Origin: Planctomycetota bacterium
GTDB lineage: Bacteria; Planctomycetota; UBA1135; GCA-002686595
NCBI GenBank assembly: GCA_020638855.1
Contig: JACKHT010000007.1
Coordinates: forward strand, 75,818 to 139,817
Direction of reading: 5' to 3'
DNA: 64,000 bases
Shown here: in pieces, positions 11,404-20,217 of the stretch
Numbering within the stretch: the stretch's first letter is position 1
Layout of the letters: each line of letters starts with the position of its first letter
Notes under the pieces: generated by a model
Databases searched by the model: none
The model's input: only the letters and a program-made list of their open reading frames with translations
What the model was told of the DNA's origin: nothing
Program-made: the position numbers and the translations under genes

Positions 11404-12042
11404 ATGACGCTGATCTTAGGGCGCAAAATAGGCATGACTCAGTACTTCGCTGAGGACGGCACCATCTTCGGATGCACCGTCCTGGAAGCGGGGCCCTGTG
11501 TCGTCATGCAGGTCCGCACTCCCGAGCGCGATGGCTACCACGCATTGCAGTGGGGCTTCGAGGATGTCAAGGAGAGCCGCGCGCGCAAACCCCAGCGGGT
11601 CGAAGCCGCCAAGCGCAACCTGGCCCCCAAGCGCGTGCTGCGCGAGGAACGCCTGGCTGCCGCCTCCGACAAGAATGTCGGGGACGTGCGGGCTGCCGAT
11701 GCCTTTGAAGTGGGGGACTTGGTCGATGTGGCCGCCACCACCAAGGGACGCGGTTTTGCCGGTACGATCAAGCGCCACGGCTTCCAGCGGGGTCCCAAGA
11801 CCCACGGTTCGATGAACTATCGTCGCCCTGGCTCGATCGGTTCTTCCGCCTACCCGGCCCGGGTTATCAAGGGCAAGCGCATGTCGGGTCACTACGGCGC
11901 CAAGCGCCATACGACCAAGAACTTGCAAGTGGTGCGCATCGACAACGAGCGTGGTTTGTTGTTCGTGCGGGGTGCCGTTCCCGGCCACCGCGGTTCCCTC
12001 GTTGAAATCAAGACCGCCCGCACGGGTGTGAAGAAGGGCTGA
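11404..12042 (+). CDS. rplC: 50S ribosomal protein L3
   Basis: L3 (212 residues) opening MTLILGRKIGMTQYF. It has the long internal extension that reaches the peptidyl-transferase centre, with the RGFAGTIKRHGFQRGPKTHG segment (about residues 115-134). L3 is one of the two assembly-initiating proteins of the large subunit. An AAGGA sequence lies just before the ATG. The stop codon is four bases before rplD. Confidence 0.98.
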   Translation: MTLILGRKIGMTQYFAEDGTIFGCTVLEAGPCVVMQVRTPERDGYHALQWGFEDVKESRARKPQRVEAAKRNLAPKRVLREERLAAASDKNVGDVRAADAFEVGDLVDVAATTKGRGFAGTIKRHGFQRGPKTHGSMNYRRPGSIGSSAYPARVIKGKRMSGHYGAKRHTTKNLQVVRIDNERGLLFVRGAVPGHRGSLVEIKTARTGVKKG

Positions 12043-12046
12043 TCCA

Positions 12047-12706
12047 ATGCAGGTCAAAAGCTACAAAGCGGGCAACGTAGGCGAAGTCGAATTCGACACC
12101 ACCGCCTTCGGTGAACAGGTGCTCTACCGCACCCTCAAGGACGCCGTGGTCATGTACCAGGCGAACAAGCGCCAAGGAACCGCGGCCACCCGTGGTCGTT
12201 CCGTGGTGCGGGGCAGCAACAAGAAGCCCTACAAGCAGAAACACACCGGGCGCGCCCGCGCCGGTGACCGCAAGTCGCCCATCTGGCGTGGTGGTGGTAC
12301 GGTCTTCGGTCCGCACCCCCGCGATTTCTCCTACCACATGCCGATCAAAGCCCGGCGCGTTGCCCTGCGCAGCGCCCTGGCCGGCAAGCTGGCCGATGGG
12401 GAAGTGGTGATCGCCGACCTGGCCGGATTCGGTTCGCCCAGCTCGAAGGACGCCCGCCGCATCCTCGCCACCCTGGGGTCGCCCCGCCGCGCGTGCATCG
12501 TGACCGCGGACAACGACACCAACGTGTACAAGTCCTTCCGGAACTTCCCGGGGGTCAACGTCCGCCCCGCTTCCGACCTATGCGCGCTCGATGTCATCGC
12601 CGGTGGCTTGATCATCGCCGAGCAGGGCGCCCTGGACAAAGTGGCCGCCCGCGTGGGTCGCGCGGCTGTTTCCAAGAACCAATCTGACGCTGGAGGCACC
12701 CTGTGA
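12047..12706 (+). CDS. rplD: 50S ribosomal protein L4
   Basis: L4 (219 residues). The extended loop that narrows the peptide exit tunnel is seen as KKPYKQKHTGRARAGDRKSP (about residues 61-80) followed by WRGGGTVFGPHPRDFSY. The globular C-terminal domain follows. In gammaproteobacteria L4 represses its own operon; no matching leader structure could be assigned here. The last codons overlap the rplW start (GTGA). Confidence 0.98.
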   Translation: MQVKSYKAGNVGEVEFDTTAFGEQVLYRTLKDAVVMYQANKRQGTAATRGRSVVRGSNKKPYKQKHTGRARAGDRKSPIWRGGGTVFGPHPRDFSYHMPIKARRVALRSALAGKLADGEVVIADLAGFGSPSSKDARRILATLGSPRRACIVTADNDTNVYKSFRNFPGVNVRPASDLCALDVIAGGLIIAEQGALDKVAARVGRAAVSKNQSDAGGTL

Positions 12707-13023
12707 GCCCGTCCGCTGAAAAGAACCGGTCCGATACAAACATGGACCGCTACTACCGCCTGACCCAGCACCCGTTGCTGACGGAAAAGGGCTCCGACGA
12801 CATCCACCAGCGCAACGCGTACCACTTCCGCGTTCCTGCGGATGCGGGCAAGGTGGAGATCCGCCAAGCCGTTCAGAAGGTCTTCAACGTGCGCGTGAAC
12901 TCGGTCAACACCGTTCACGTGCGTGGCAAGGTTCGCCGCCGCGGTTATGCGGTGGGGGCCAAGCCCGATTGGAAGAAGGCCATTGTGACCTTGCACCCTG
13001 AGGACGCCCTGGACGTCTTCTAG
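12703..13023 (+). CDS. rplW: 50S ribosomal protein L23
   Basis: L23 (106 residues), recognised from LTQHPLLTEKG and the VRVNSVNTVHVRGKVRRRG hairpin. L23 sits at the tunnel exit and is the docking site for trigger factor and SRP. Two starts are possible: GTG at 12703, overlapping the rplD stop, and ATG at 12742, giving a 93-residue form. GTG is preferred because GGAGG lies six bases upstream of it, whereas the ATG lacks a clear ribosome-binding site. Confidence 0.93.
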   Translation: MSPSAEKNRSDTNMDRYYRLTQHPLLTEKGSDDIHQRNAYHFRVPADAGKVEIRQAVQKVFNVRVNSVNTVHVRGKVRRRGYAVGAKPDWKKAIVTLHPEDALDVF

Positions 13024-13057
13024 TCCCAAATCACCCAAACGACAAAGAAGCCAAGCC

Positions 13058-13888
13058 ATGGGTATTCGCAAGTACAAGCCGACTTCCGCAGGTCGCCGTC
13101 ACGGCAGCGTGCTCGATTACGTCGAGATCACGAAGACCACCCCCGAGAAGTCCCTGCTCAAGCCGATCAAGCGGACCGGCGGGCGGAACAACCACGGACA
13201 CATCACCGCCCGTCACCGTGGGGGTGGACACAAGCGCATGTATCGAGTGATCGATTTCAAGCGCAACAAGGACGGCGTGCCGGCCAAGGTCCACTCGATC
13301 GAGTACGACCCCAACCGCACCTGCTTCATCGCACTCCTGCACTACGCCGACGGCGCCAAGTCCTACATCTTGGCTCCCATTGGTCTGCAAGTGGGCCAGA
13401 CGATCCTTTCCGGCCCCACGGCCGAGCCGGATCCCGGCAACTCCATGAAGCTGGCCGACATCCCCGTCGGTGTGCAAATCCACAACGTCGAGTTGATGCC
13501 CGGTAAGGGCGCCCAACTCTGCCGTTCCGCTGGCTGCAGTGCCCAACTGCAAGCCCGTGAAGGTGCCTACGCCGTGGTGCTGTTGCCATCGGGCGAACTG
13601 CGTCGCGTGCACGTTTCCTGCCGTGCCTCGATTGGCCGATTGGGAAACACCGACCACCAGAACGTCAAGCTGGGCAAGGCGGGACGCAAGCGCCACTTGG
13701 GCCGTCGTCCCCATGTTCGTGGTACCGCCATGAACCCCGTCGATCACCCCATGGGTGGTGGCGAGGGGCGTACCGCGGGGGGTCGTCACCCCTGCTCTCC
13801 GAGTGGTGTGCTGGCCAAGGGCGGCCGCACCCGTCGCCGTAATCACCCGACCGATGCCTTCATCATCCGCCGTCGTAAGAAGCGCTAA
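13058..13888 (+). CDS. rplB: 50S ribosomal protein L2
   Basis: L2 (276 residues), MGIRKYKPTSAGRR, with the RNA-binding core GGRNNHGHITARHRGGGHKR and the near-invariant AMNPVDHPMGGGEGR, which carries the histidine close to the peptidyl-transferase centre. L2 is needed for subunit association. A C-terminal basic tail (RRRKKR) is present. rpsS follows after five bases. Confidence 0.99.
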   Translation: MGIRKYKPTSAGRRHGSVLDYVEITKTTPEKSLLKPIKRTGGRNNHGHITARHRGGGHKRMYRVIDFKRNKDGVPAKVHSIEYDPNRTCFIALLHYADGAKSYILAPIGLQVGQTILSGPTAEPDPGNSMKLADIPVGVQIHNVELMPGKGAQLCRSAGCSAQLQAREGAYAVVLLPSGELRRVHVSCRASIGRLGNTDHQNVKLGKAGRKRHLGRRPHVRGTAMNPVDHPMGGGEGRTAGGRHPCSPSGVLAKGGRTRRRNHPTDAFIIRRRKKR

Positions 13889-13893
13889 CCACT

Positions 13894-14175
13894 ATGTCTC
13901 GTAGCATCAAAAAGGGTCCCTACGTCGACCCCAAGCTGGCCAAAAAGGTCGACAAGCAGATCGCCGCAGGCAGCAAGAGCCCCATCACCACGTGGGCCCG
14001 TGCATGCACCGTGACCCCCGACTTTGTCGGATTCATTTTCAACGTCCACGACGGTCGCAAGCACGTGAAAGTGCAGATCACCGAGGACATGGTCGGACAC
14101 AAGCTGGGTGAGTTTGCTCCCACCCGCCAATTCCGTGGCCACACCAACAAGAAGGAAGCCCAGAAGAGTCGCTAG
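13894..14175 (+). CDS. rpsS: 30S ribosomal protein S19
   Basis: S19 (93 residues), MSRSIKKGPYVDPKL, with the typical KVQITEDMVGHKLGEFAPTR segment. It lies in the head of the small subunit next to S13 and contributes to the A-site finger bridge. Between rplB and rplV, as in most bacteria. Confidence 0.98.
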   Translation: MSRSIKKGPYVDPKLAKKVDKQIAAGSKSPITTWARACTVTPDFVGFIFNVHDGRKHVKVQITEDMVGHKLGEFAPTRQFRGHTNKKEAQKSR

Positions 14176-14199
14176 GCCTAGCCCTTGACAGGTATCACC

Positions 14200-14571
14200 A
14201 TGATGGAAGCAGATTCTTACTCCGCCAAGCACCGCTACGCGCGCATCACTGCGCGTAAGGCGCGGCTCGTGGCCGACCAAATCCGCGGACGCAACTGCAA
14301 CGAAGCGCTCGAGCTCCTCGAGTTTGCTCCGCAGCGCGCTGCCGCCTTCTACAAGAAGGTGGTCCAGAGCGCCGTTGCCAACGCCTCCCAGGACGAAAAC
14401 GTCAACGTCAACCGGCTCTACATCAGTGGCTGCCAGGCGGACGAGGGGCCGATGCTCAACGGTCGTTTGCGTTGGCGTCCGGGCCCGCAAGGGCGCGCCA
14501 TGCCCTTCGCCAAGAAAACCAGTCACCTGACGGTCATCGTTCGGGAACGCAACCAGGGAGGGGATCTCTAG
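14200..14571 (+). CDS. rplV: 50S ribosomal protein L22
   Basis: L22 (123 residues). The ITARKARLVADQIRG helix and the long beta-hairpin lining the exit tunnel (MLNGRLRWRPGPQGRAMPF) are present. ATG at 14200 is preferred over an upstream TTG at 14185 because family proteins begin close to this point and AGG lies seven bases upstream; a second ATG follows immediately. Confidence 0.96.
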   Translation: MMEADSYSAKHRYARITARKARLVADQIRGRNCNEALELLEFAPQRAAAFYKKVVQSAVANASQDENVNVNRLYISGCQADEGPMLNGRLRWRPGPQGRAMPFAKKTSHLTVIVRERNQGGDL

Positions 14572-14587
14572 ATCCTTCGAACAACCT

Positions 14588-15346
14588 ATGGGACAAAAAA
14601 TCCACCCGACTGGGTACCGCATCGGCAACATTGAGCCGTGGTCTTCCCGCTGGCACGGCGGCAAGCGCAACTTCGCCAAGTTCTTGTTGCAAGACAAGAA
14701 GGTGCGCGAGCACATCATGAAGGAGTACGGCTCCGCCGGCATCCCGCGCATCGAGATCGAGCGCACCGCCGACGCTGTCAACGCCGTGATCTACACCGCC
14801 CGTCCGGGCGTGTTGGTGGGGCGCAAGGGGATCCGGATCGACCAACTCAAGGCTGAGTTGCAAGCGATCTGCGGGATCACCGTGCACTTGACCATCCACG
14901 AGGTGAAGCGCCCGGAAATGTCCGCCAACTTGGTGGCCGAGAACATCGCCGACCAGCTGCGTCGCCGCATGGGTTTCCGTCGGGCAGTCAAGAAAGCCAT
15001 CCAGACCACGATCCAGGCCGGTGCCCAAGGCATCAAGGTCCAAATCTCGGGTCGTCTGGGCGGTGCGGAGATGGCCCGCGTGCTCTCCGAGCGCGAAGGT
15101 CGCGTGCCGCTCTCGACCCTGCAGGCCAACGTGGAATACGGCTTCTCCGAAGCCTTGACCACCTACGGCAAGATCGGGGTCAAGGTTTGGATTTACAAGG
15201 GTGACATCGATCGCGGCAAGCAGATCGATTACCGCGCCCTTTCCGCCCAGGGCGGTCGATTTGAGCGCAGCGCGGGTGGGGGACGTGGTCCCCGCCGCGG
15301 TGGTCGCGGACGAGGTGGTTCCCAGGGAGGCGGCGGCCGCCAGTAG
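14588..15346 (+). CDS. rpsC: 30S ribosomal protein S3
   Basis: S3 (252 residues), MGQKIHPTGYRIG, with the KH RNA-binding domain (VLVGRKGIRIDQLKAEL) and the C-terminal GRLGGAEMAR domain. S3 guards the mRNA entry tunnel. The protein ends in about 25 residues rich in Arg and Gly (RGPRRGGRGRGG), an extension found in several lineages; its role is unknown. Confidence 0.98.
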   Translation: MGQKIHPTGYRIGNIEPWSSRWHGGKRNFAKFLLQDKKVREHIMKEYGSAGIPRIEIERTADAVNAVIYTARPGVLVGRKGIRIDQLKAELQAICGITVHLTIHEVKRPEMSANLVAENIADQLRRRMGFRRAVKKAIQTTIQAGAQGIKVQISGRLGGAEMARVLSEREGRVPLSTLQANVEYGFSEALTTYGKIGVKVWIYKGDIDRGKQIDYRALSAQGGRFERSAGGGRGPRRGGRGRGGSQGGGGRQ

Positions 15347-15366
15347 GCGCCCAAAGGAGATTCGCT

Positions 15367-15786
15367 ATGGCGTACATGCCCAAAAAAGTACAGCACCGCA
15401 AGGTGTTCAAAGGCCGCATCCGAGGCTTTGCCTCCCGTGGCAACCGGGTCGTCTTTGGGGACTACGGTCTCCAAGCCCTCGACGCGGGACGCATCACCGG
15501 CCGTCAGTTGGAAGCGAGCCGTATCGCCGCCAACCGTGCTACCCAAGGTGCCGCTAAGATTTGGATCCGGGCCTTCCCGGACCGTCCGATCTCTTCGAAG
15601 CCCGCGGAAACGCGGATGGGTAAGGGTAAGGGTGATCTGGACTACTGGGCCGCCATCGTGCGCCCCGGCACCATCCTGTTCGAGCTGGGCAACGTCACCG
15701 AAGAAAAGGCCAAGCTGGCCTTCAAGCGGATTGCCCACAAGATGCCCATCAAAGTCCGCATGGTGAAGCGCCTGCCCACCACCTAG
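15367..15786 (+). CDS. rplP: 50S ribosomal protein L16
   Basis: L16 (139 residues). The N-terminus, MAYMPKKVQHRKVFKGR, and WIRAFPDRPISSKPAETRMG are diagnostic. The latter loop approaches the elbow of A-site tRNA. AAAGGAGA stands before the ATG. Neighbours rpsC and rpmC are in canonical order. Confidence 0.98.
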   Translation: MAYMPKKVQHRKVFKGRIRGFASRGNRVVFGDYGLQALDAGRITGRQLEASRIAANRATQGAAKIWIRAFPDRPISSKPAETRMGKGKGDLDYWAAIVRPGTILFELGNVTEEKAKLAFKRIAHKMPIKVRMVKRLPTT

Positions 15787-15810
15787 GCCTACGGAATCCG
15801 GAGACCAACG

Positions 15811-16026
15811 ATGAAGATCGAAGAAGTGCGAAGCAAGACCAACGACGAGCTGGATTTCGACATGGGCAACATGAAGAAAGAGCTGTTCGATTTGCGGTTC
15901 AAATCAGCGACCAGTGGTGTGAAGAGCACCGCCCAAATCAACATCCTGCGGCGCTCGATCGCCCGGGTAGAGACCATCCTGCATGAGCGTGCCCTCGGCA
16001 TTCGCGGAGAGGAGCCCAAGAACTAA
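15811..16026 (+). CDS. rpmC: 50S ribosomal protein L29
   Basis: L29 (71 residues), a helical hairpin: KIEEVRSKTNDEL, then KKELFDLRFKSATSG, then NILRRSIARVETILHER. It sits beside L23 at the tunnel exit. Its stop shares bases with the rpsQ ATG (TAATG), indicating coupling. Confidence 0.97.
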   Translation: MKIEEVRSKTNDELDFDMGNMKKELFDLRFKSATSGVKSTAQINILRRSIARVETILHERALGIRGEEPKN

Positions 16027-16328
16027 TGTCCGACCAACAGCAACAAGCCAGCGACGAGCGCAACGCCCGCCGAATCATCACGGGAGTCGTTTCCAGCGAC
16101 AAGATGGACCAGACCATCGCCGTGGTCGTCGAGCGCATGCTCAAGCACCCCAAGTACGGCAAGTACCTTCGGCGCCACAGCAAGGTCTACGCCCACGATC
16201 CCAAGAACGAAGCCCACATGGGCGACACCGTGGAGATCATGGAGTGCCGGCCCATGTCCAAACTCAAGCGCTACCGCTTGATCCAAGTGACCAATAAGGC
16301 CGTGCTGCCGATGGGAGAAATCCAATGA
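16026..16328 (+). CDS. rpsQ: 30S ribosomal protein S17
   Basis: S17 (100 residues), an OB-fold protein recognised by RRIITGVVSSDKMDQTIAV, KYGKYLRRHSKVYAHD and VEIMECRPMSKLKRYRL. It binds the 16S rRNA 5' domain early in assembly. A Gln-rich N-terminal leader (DQQQQASDER) precedes the fold. The stop overlaps the rplN ATG. Confidence 0.98.
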   Translation: MSDQQQQASDERNARRIITGVVSSDKMDQTIAVVVERMLKHPKYGKYLRRHSKVYAHDPKNEAHMGDTVEIMECRPMSKLKRYRLIQVTNKAVLPMGEIQ

Positions 16329-16693
16329 TCCAAATGCAAACGTACCTGGACGTGGCCGACAACACGGGAGCCAAGCAAGTCCAGTGCATCAAGGTTTTGG
16401 GTGGTACCCACCGTCGCTACGCCGGCCTGGGGGACATCATCGTCGCCTCGGTCAAGAAGGCGATCCCCGGCTCCGAAGTGAAGCCCGGCTCGATCGTCAA
16501 GGGTGTGATCGTGAGGACCAAGAAGAACACGCGCCGTTCCGACGGCAGCTACGTGCGCTTCGATCGCAACGCGTTGGTGATCGTCGACGCGGAAGGGAAC
16601 CCCAAGGGAACCCGTATCTTCGGTGCCGTCGCCCGCGAATTGCGCGAGCGCAACTTCATGAAAATCATTTCGCTGTCCCAGGAGGTGATCTAG
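16325..16693 (+). CDS. rplN: 50S ribosomal protein L14
   Basis: L14 of the standard 122 residues, MIQMQTYLDVADNTGAKQ, with the conserved VIVRTKKNTRRSDGSYVRFD and GTRIFGAVARELRE segments. It lies at the subunit interface near bridge B8. The stop codon's last G is the first base of the rplX GTG. Confidence 0.98.
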   Translation: MIQMQTYLDVADNTGAKQVQCIKVLGGTHRRYAGLGDIIVASVKKAIPGSEVKPGSIVKGVIVRTKKNTRRSDGSYVRFDRNALVIVDAEGNPKGTRIFGAVARELRERNFMKIISLSQEVI

Positions 16694-16953
16694 TGCACGT
16701 CAAGCGCGGAGATCAGGTGATCATCATCGCCGGTAACGACAAGGGACGCACGGGCCAGGTCACGCAAGTGGACGTGGAGCGCGGTCGCGTCGTCGTCGAA
16801 GGCATCAACATGCGGGTTCGGCACAAGAAGCCGACCCAACAGAATCCCCAAGGCGAGCGCGTGGAGCTCGAGGCGTCTTTGCACGCCTCCAACGTCATGC
16901 TGCTGGACGCCAAGACCGGTAAGGGCACGCGCAAGCGGCCCACGGAGGCTTAG
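16693..16953 (+). CDS. rplX: 50S ribosomal protein L24
   Basis: L24 (86 residues), VHVKRGDQVIIIAGNDKGRTG, a KOW-motif protein that starts large-subunit assembly, with VEGINMRVRHKKPTQQNPQG following. The GTG start shares a base with the rplN stop and follows GGAGGTGATC (16681-16690), a full-length complement of the usual 16S 3' end. The protein is shorter than the roughly 104 residues of E. coli. Confidence 0.97.
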   Translation: MHVKRGDQVIIIAGNDKGRTGQVTQVDVERGRVVVEGINMRVRHKKPTQQNPQGERVELEASLHASNVMLLDAKTGKGTRKRPTEA

Positions 16954-16998
16954 GCCCGGGCTCCGCCCGATTCCGGCCATACTTAGGAGGCGCATGCA

Positions 16999-17559
16999 AT
17001 GACCCCGAGGCTCAAAGAAAAGTACCAGACCGAAATCCGCCCCGCGATCCGGGAGCAGTTCGGCCTTACCAACGACATGCAGATTCCCCGTCTCACCAAA
17101 GTGGTGGTGAACATGGGGGTCAAGGGTGCTGTGGAAAGCAAAGCCAAGGTGGAAGTGGCAGCCAAGAACTTGGCAGCCATCACCGGCCAACAGCCCACCA
17201 TCCGCAAGGCCAAGAACTCGATCGCAGGCTTCAAGCTGCGCGAGGGCATGCCGATCGCCTGTGCAGTGACCCTGCGCGGGGACCGCATGTGGGAGTTCGC
17301 CGACCGTCTGATCGCGGTGGTCCTGCCGCGTATCCGTGACTTCCGCGGAGTCAAGGACAAGCTCGACGGACGTGGCAACTACACCATGGGTTTGGCCGAG
17401 CAATCGATCTTCCCCGAACTGACCTACGACCAAATCGACTTCCCCCAGGGCATGGACATCACGTTCGTCACCACGGCGGAATCCGACGACCAGGGCTACG
17501 CCCTTCTCAAAGCCCTCGGCATGCCTTTCAAAAAGCATGACCAGGACGAAAACAACTAG
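16999..17559 (+). CDS. rplE: 50S ribosomal protein L5
   Basis: L5 (186 residues), a 5S rRNA binding protein of the central protuberance. Typical segments are IPRLTKVVVNMGVK, GQQPTIRKAKNSIAGFKLREG and NYTMGLAEQSIFPELTYD. TAGGAGG lies eight bases before the ATG. The neighbouring ATG at 16994 is out of frame and runs straight into TGA. Confidence 0.98.
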   Translation: MTPRLKEKYQTEIRPAIREQFGLTNDMQIPRLTKVVVNMGVKGAVESKAKVEVAAKNLAAITGQQPTIRKAKNSIAGFKLREGMPIACAVTLRGDRMWEFADRLIAVVLPRIRDFRGVKDKLDGRGNYTMGLAEQSIFPELTYDQIDFPQGMDITFVTTAESDDQGYALLKALGMPFKKHDQDENN

Positions 17560-17588
17560 CCCCAGCCCCCTTCCAAAGCCCTCACTCA

Positions 17589-17774
17589 ATGGCCAAAAAA
17601 TCCATGATCGCCAAGGCGGCCCGGGAACCCAAGTTCAAGGTTCGCGGCTACACCCGCTGCACCTTCTGCGGACGCCCCCGCGCCGTGTACCGCAAGTTCG
17701 GTATCTGCCGCATCTGTCTGCGCGAACGCGCCCACCTCGGCCAGATCCCCGGAATGCGTAAGGCTTCCTGGTAA
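17589..17774 (+). CDS. rpsZ: 30S ribosomal protein S14, zinc type (type Z)
   Basis: The short 61-residue form of S14 with an intact zinc ribbon: Cys24-x2-Cys27 and Cys40-x2-Cys43 (CTFCGR, CRICLR), ending GMRKASW. S14 assembles late into the 30S head. The zinc-containing short type differs from the 101-residue zinc-free form of E. coli. Confidence 0.98.
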   Translation: MAKKSMIAKAAREPKFKVRGYTRCTFCGRPRAVYRKFGICRICLRERAHLGQIPGMRKASW

Positions 17775-17804
17775 CTCGACGGATACGAACAGGAGACCCA
17801 TCCC

Positions 17805-18200
17805 ATGATGACCGATCCCATCGCCGATATGCTCACGCGTATCCGCAACGCCAACTCCATCCGCCAGCCCAAGGTGCACATGCCCGCCTCGCGTCAACGC
17901 GTCGGCGTCGCCCAAGTGCTCAAGGCCGAAGGATTCATCCACGACTACCGCGTGGAGCCGGGCAAGCCCTCGAGCACCCTGCACATCAACCTCAAGTACG
18001 GGCAAGAAGGTGAGCGCGTGATCCGCCGGATCGACCGCGTCAGCAAGCCCGGCCGTCGAATCTACGCCGGGGTGGCGGACTTGCGTCCGATCCTGCGCGG
18101 CCAAGGCATCTGCGTGATCTCCACCCCCAAGGGTGTGATCTCCGACCGCCAAGCGCGCGAGCTCAAGGTGGGCGGCGAAGTCCTGGCCACCATCTACTAG
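17805..18200 (+). CDS. rpsH: 30S ribosomal protein S8
   Basis: S8 (131 residues), MTDPIADMLTRIRNAN, ending with the RNA-contacting STPKGVISDRQARE loop. S8 organises the central domain of 16S rRNA and represses the spc operon in E. coli. Two adjacent ATGs (17805 and 17808) are both possible; AGGAGA lies nine bases upstream of the first. Confidence 0.97.
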   Translation: MMTDPIADMLTRIRNANSIRQPKVHMPASRQRVGVAQVLKAEGFIHDYRVEPGKPSSTLHINLKYGQEGERVIRRIDRVSKPGRRIYAGVADLRPILRGQGICVISTPKGVISDRQARELKVGGEVLATIY

Positions 18201-18235
18201 ACCTCCGTCGAATCTCCCGCGAAGGAATCCCTCCC

Positions 18236-18781
18236 ATGTCCCGTATCGGAAAAGCACCCATCTCCATCCCCGGTGGAGTCACCCTCGAATCGAAGCCCAA
18301 CGCGCTTTCGGTCAAGGGCCCCAAGGGCACCCTGTCCATCACCCTGCGCCCCGAAGTCAAGCTGGTGGTCGAAGGTCAGGAAGCAAAGGTCGAGCTGACG
18401 GGATCCGGTCCCGCCCGCCAGGCCCGCGCCTACCACGGCCTCACCCGGGCCTTGGTCCAAAACATGGTGCTGGGCGTGACCCAGGGTTTTGAGAAGCGCC
18501 TCGAGATCGTCGGGGTGGGCTGGAACGCGAAGGCGGCCGGCTCCAAGTTGGTCCTCAACATCGGCTTCTGCCACACCGTCGACCTCGACATGCCCCAGGG
18601 CGTGTCGGTGGAAACGCCGGCCCCGACCAAGATCGTGCTCGCAGGAGCCGACAAGCAGGCCGTGGGGCAAATTGCTGCCGTCATCCGCGCGGTGCGTCCG
18701 CCCGAGCCCTACAAGGGCAAAGGCATCCGCTACGAGGGTGAATTCGTACGTCGTAAGTCTGGCAAGAGCTTCGGATCCTAA
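18236..18781 (+). CDS. rplF: 50S ribosomal protein L6
   Basis: L6 (181 residues), MSRIGKAPISIPGGV, two tandem RRM-like domains, ending PEPYKGKGIRYEGEFVRRK. It is located near the factor-binding site by the sarcin-ricin loop. AAGGAA precedes the ATG. Confidence 0.98.
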   Translation: MSRIGKAPISIPGGVTLESKPNALSVKGPKGTLSITLRPEVKLVVEGQEAKVELTGSGPARQARAYHGLTRALVQNMVLGVTQGFEKRLEIVGVGWNAKAAGSKLVLNIGFCHTVDLDMPQGVSVETPAPTKIVLAGADKQAVGQIAAVIRAVRPPEPYKGKGIRYEGEFVRRKSGKSFGS

Positions 18782-18816
18782 GCCGTTTTCTGATTTCCTT
18801 TCCCGGTTCCATCCCC

Positions 18817-19188
18817 ATGAAAGCCACGATTGCCCTGAAGAACGAACGTCGCAAGCGCCGCGCCGCGCACGTGCGTCGTTTGATCCGCGAGCGCTCTACC
18901 CTTCCCCGTCTCTCTGTGCACCGTTCCAGCAAGCACATCTCCGTGCAAGTGGTGGACGATGTCCAAGGACACACCCTCGCCTCCGCCACCAGCACGGCCA
19001 AAACCGTGCAGGCGGAGATGAAGGGCAAGACCAAGAGCGATACGGCCCGATTCATCGGGGCGGAAATCGCCCGCAAGGCCCTCGAGGCCGGCGTCACCAA
19101 AGTGGTTTTGGATCGGGGTTTCTCCCGCTACCAAGGCCGAGTCAAGGCCCTGGCCGACGCCGCTCGCGAAGCTGGCCTGAAGTTCTAA
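18817..19188 (+). CDS. rplR: 50S ribosomal protein L18
   Basis: L18 (123 residues), 5S rRNA binding, with [18 protein letters not shown] and the terminal [20 protein letters not shown] characteristic of the family (usual form [23 protein letters not shown]). No good ribosome-binding site is seen, so coupling to rplF is possible. Confidence 0.97.
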   Translation: [123 protein letters not shown]

Positions 19189-19195
19189 ACCGACC

Positions 19196-19708
19196 ATGAA
19201 ACACAAAATCCAATACATGGACGCCGGGGAGATCGGCGACATCGAGAACCTCACCGAGCAGTTGATCCGCGTCAACCGCTGCGCCGCAGTGGTCAAGGGG
19301 GGGCGCCGCTTCTCCTTCGCCGCCTTGACGGTGGTGGGGAACCGCGGCGGCATGGTGGGCTATGGCTTCGGCAAGGCCCGTCAGGTCCCCGGAGCGATCG
19401 AAAAGGCCGGCAAAGACGGACGCAAGCACATGCAACGCGTTCCCCTTACCGCCTGGGGCAGCATTCCCCACGAGGTCATCGGTGAGTACTGCGCCGCTCG
19501 CGTGGTGCTGATCCCGGCCTCCGAAGGTACCGGCATCATCGCGGGCACCTCGGTGCGTGCCGTGGCCGAGATGGCGGGCATCAAAAACCTGCTTTCGAAG
19601 GCCTATGGCTCGACCAACCCTGTGAACATGGTCAAGGCCACCCTGGACGCCTTGTCCCAACTCCGCACCTATGAAACCGTTGCGTCCCTGCGGGGCGTGC
19701 AACTCTAG
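19196..19708 (+). CDS. rpsE: 30S ribosomal protein S5
   Basis: S5 (170 residues) with double-stranded-RNA-binding-like N-terminal domain (RVNRCAAVVKGGRRFSF, GFGKARQVPGAIEKA) and the C-terminal GTGIIAGTSVRAVAEMAGI segment. S5 lines the mRNA entry channel and affects accuracy. In most bacteria rpmD (L30) would follow; here rplO comes next after 20 bases, with no room for it. Confidence 0.98.
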   Translation: MKHKIQYMDAGEIGDIENLTEQLIRVNRCAAVVKGGRRFSFAALTVVGNRGGMVGYGFGKARQVPGAIEKAGKDGRKHMQRVPLTAWGSIPHEVIGEYCAARVVLIPASEGTGIIAGTSVRAVAEMAGIKNLLSKAYGSTNPVNMVKATLDALSQLRTYETVASLRGVQL

Positions 19709-19728
19709 CCCCAAGAGGCAAGACCACC

Positions 19729-20217
19729 ATGGATCTTAGAACCGTATGTGCCAAGGGCACCCGCAACACCCGCGCCCGTCGTATCGGCCGTGGCATCGGT
19801 AGCGGCAGTGGCAAGACCTCCGGTCGTGGCCACAAGGGTTGGGGCGCCCGCTCGGGCTCCAGCCGCCGTGCTGGCTACGAAGGTGGTCAGATGCCCATCT
19901 ACCGCCGTGTGCCCAAGCGTGGCTTCACCAACGCCCGTTTCCGCACGGACTACACGATCATCAACATCGACAAGCTCGATTGCTTCGAGAACGGCTCCAC
20001 GGTCGATTTGGCCGCCATCCTGAACGCAGGTTTGGCGAGCATGAACACGGAGTTCCTCAAGGTCCTGGGCAACGGGGAACTGACCAAGAAGCTCACCGTG
20101 CGTACGCACAAGTGCAGCCGTTCGGCCGCTGAGAAGATTCAAGCCGCTGGCGGCGAAGTGATCCTGCTCGAGACCGGCAGCCAACCGGGTGGTGGAACCC
20201 AAACCGACGAGGCCTAA
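19729..20217 (+). CDS. rplO: 50S ribosomal protein L15
   Basis: L15 (162 residues). The Gly/Arg-rich extended N-terminus is typical (RRIGRGIGSGSGKTSGRGHK, then GYEGGQMPIYRRVPKRGF), followed by the globular C-terminal domain. L15 binds late in 50S assembly. It directly follows rpsE because L30 is absent, and precedes secY by five bases. Confidence 0.97.
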   Translation: MDLRTVCAKGTRNTRARRIGRGIGSGSGKTSGRGHKGWGARSGSSRRAGYEGGQMPIYRRVPKRGFTNARFRTDYTIINIDKLDCFENGSTVDLAAILNAGLASMNTEFLKVLGNGELTKKLTVRTHKCSRSAAEKIQAAGGEVILLETGSQPGGGTQTDEA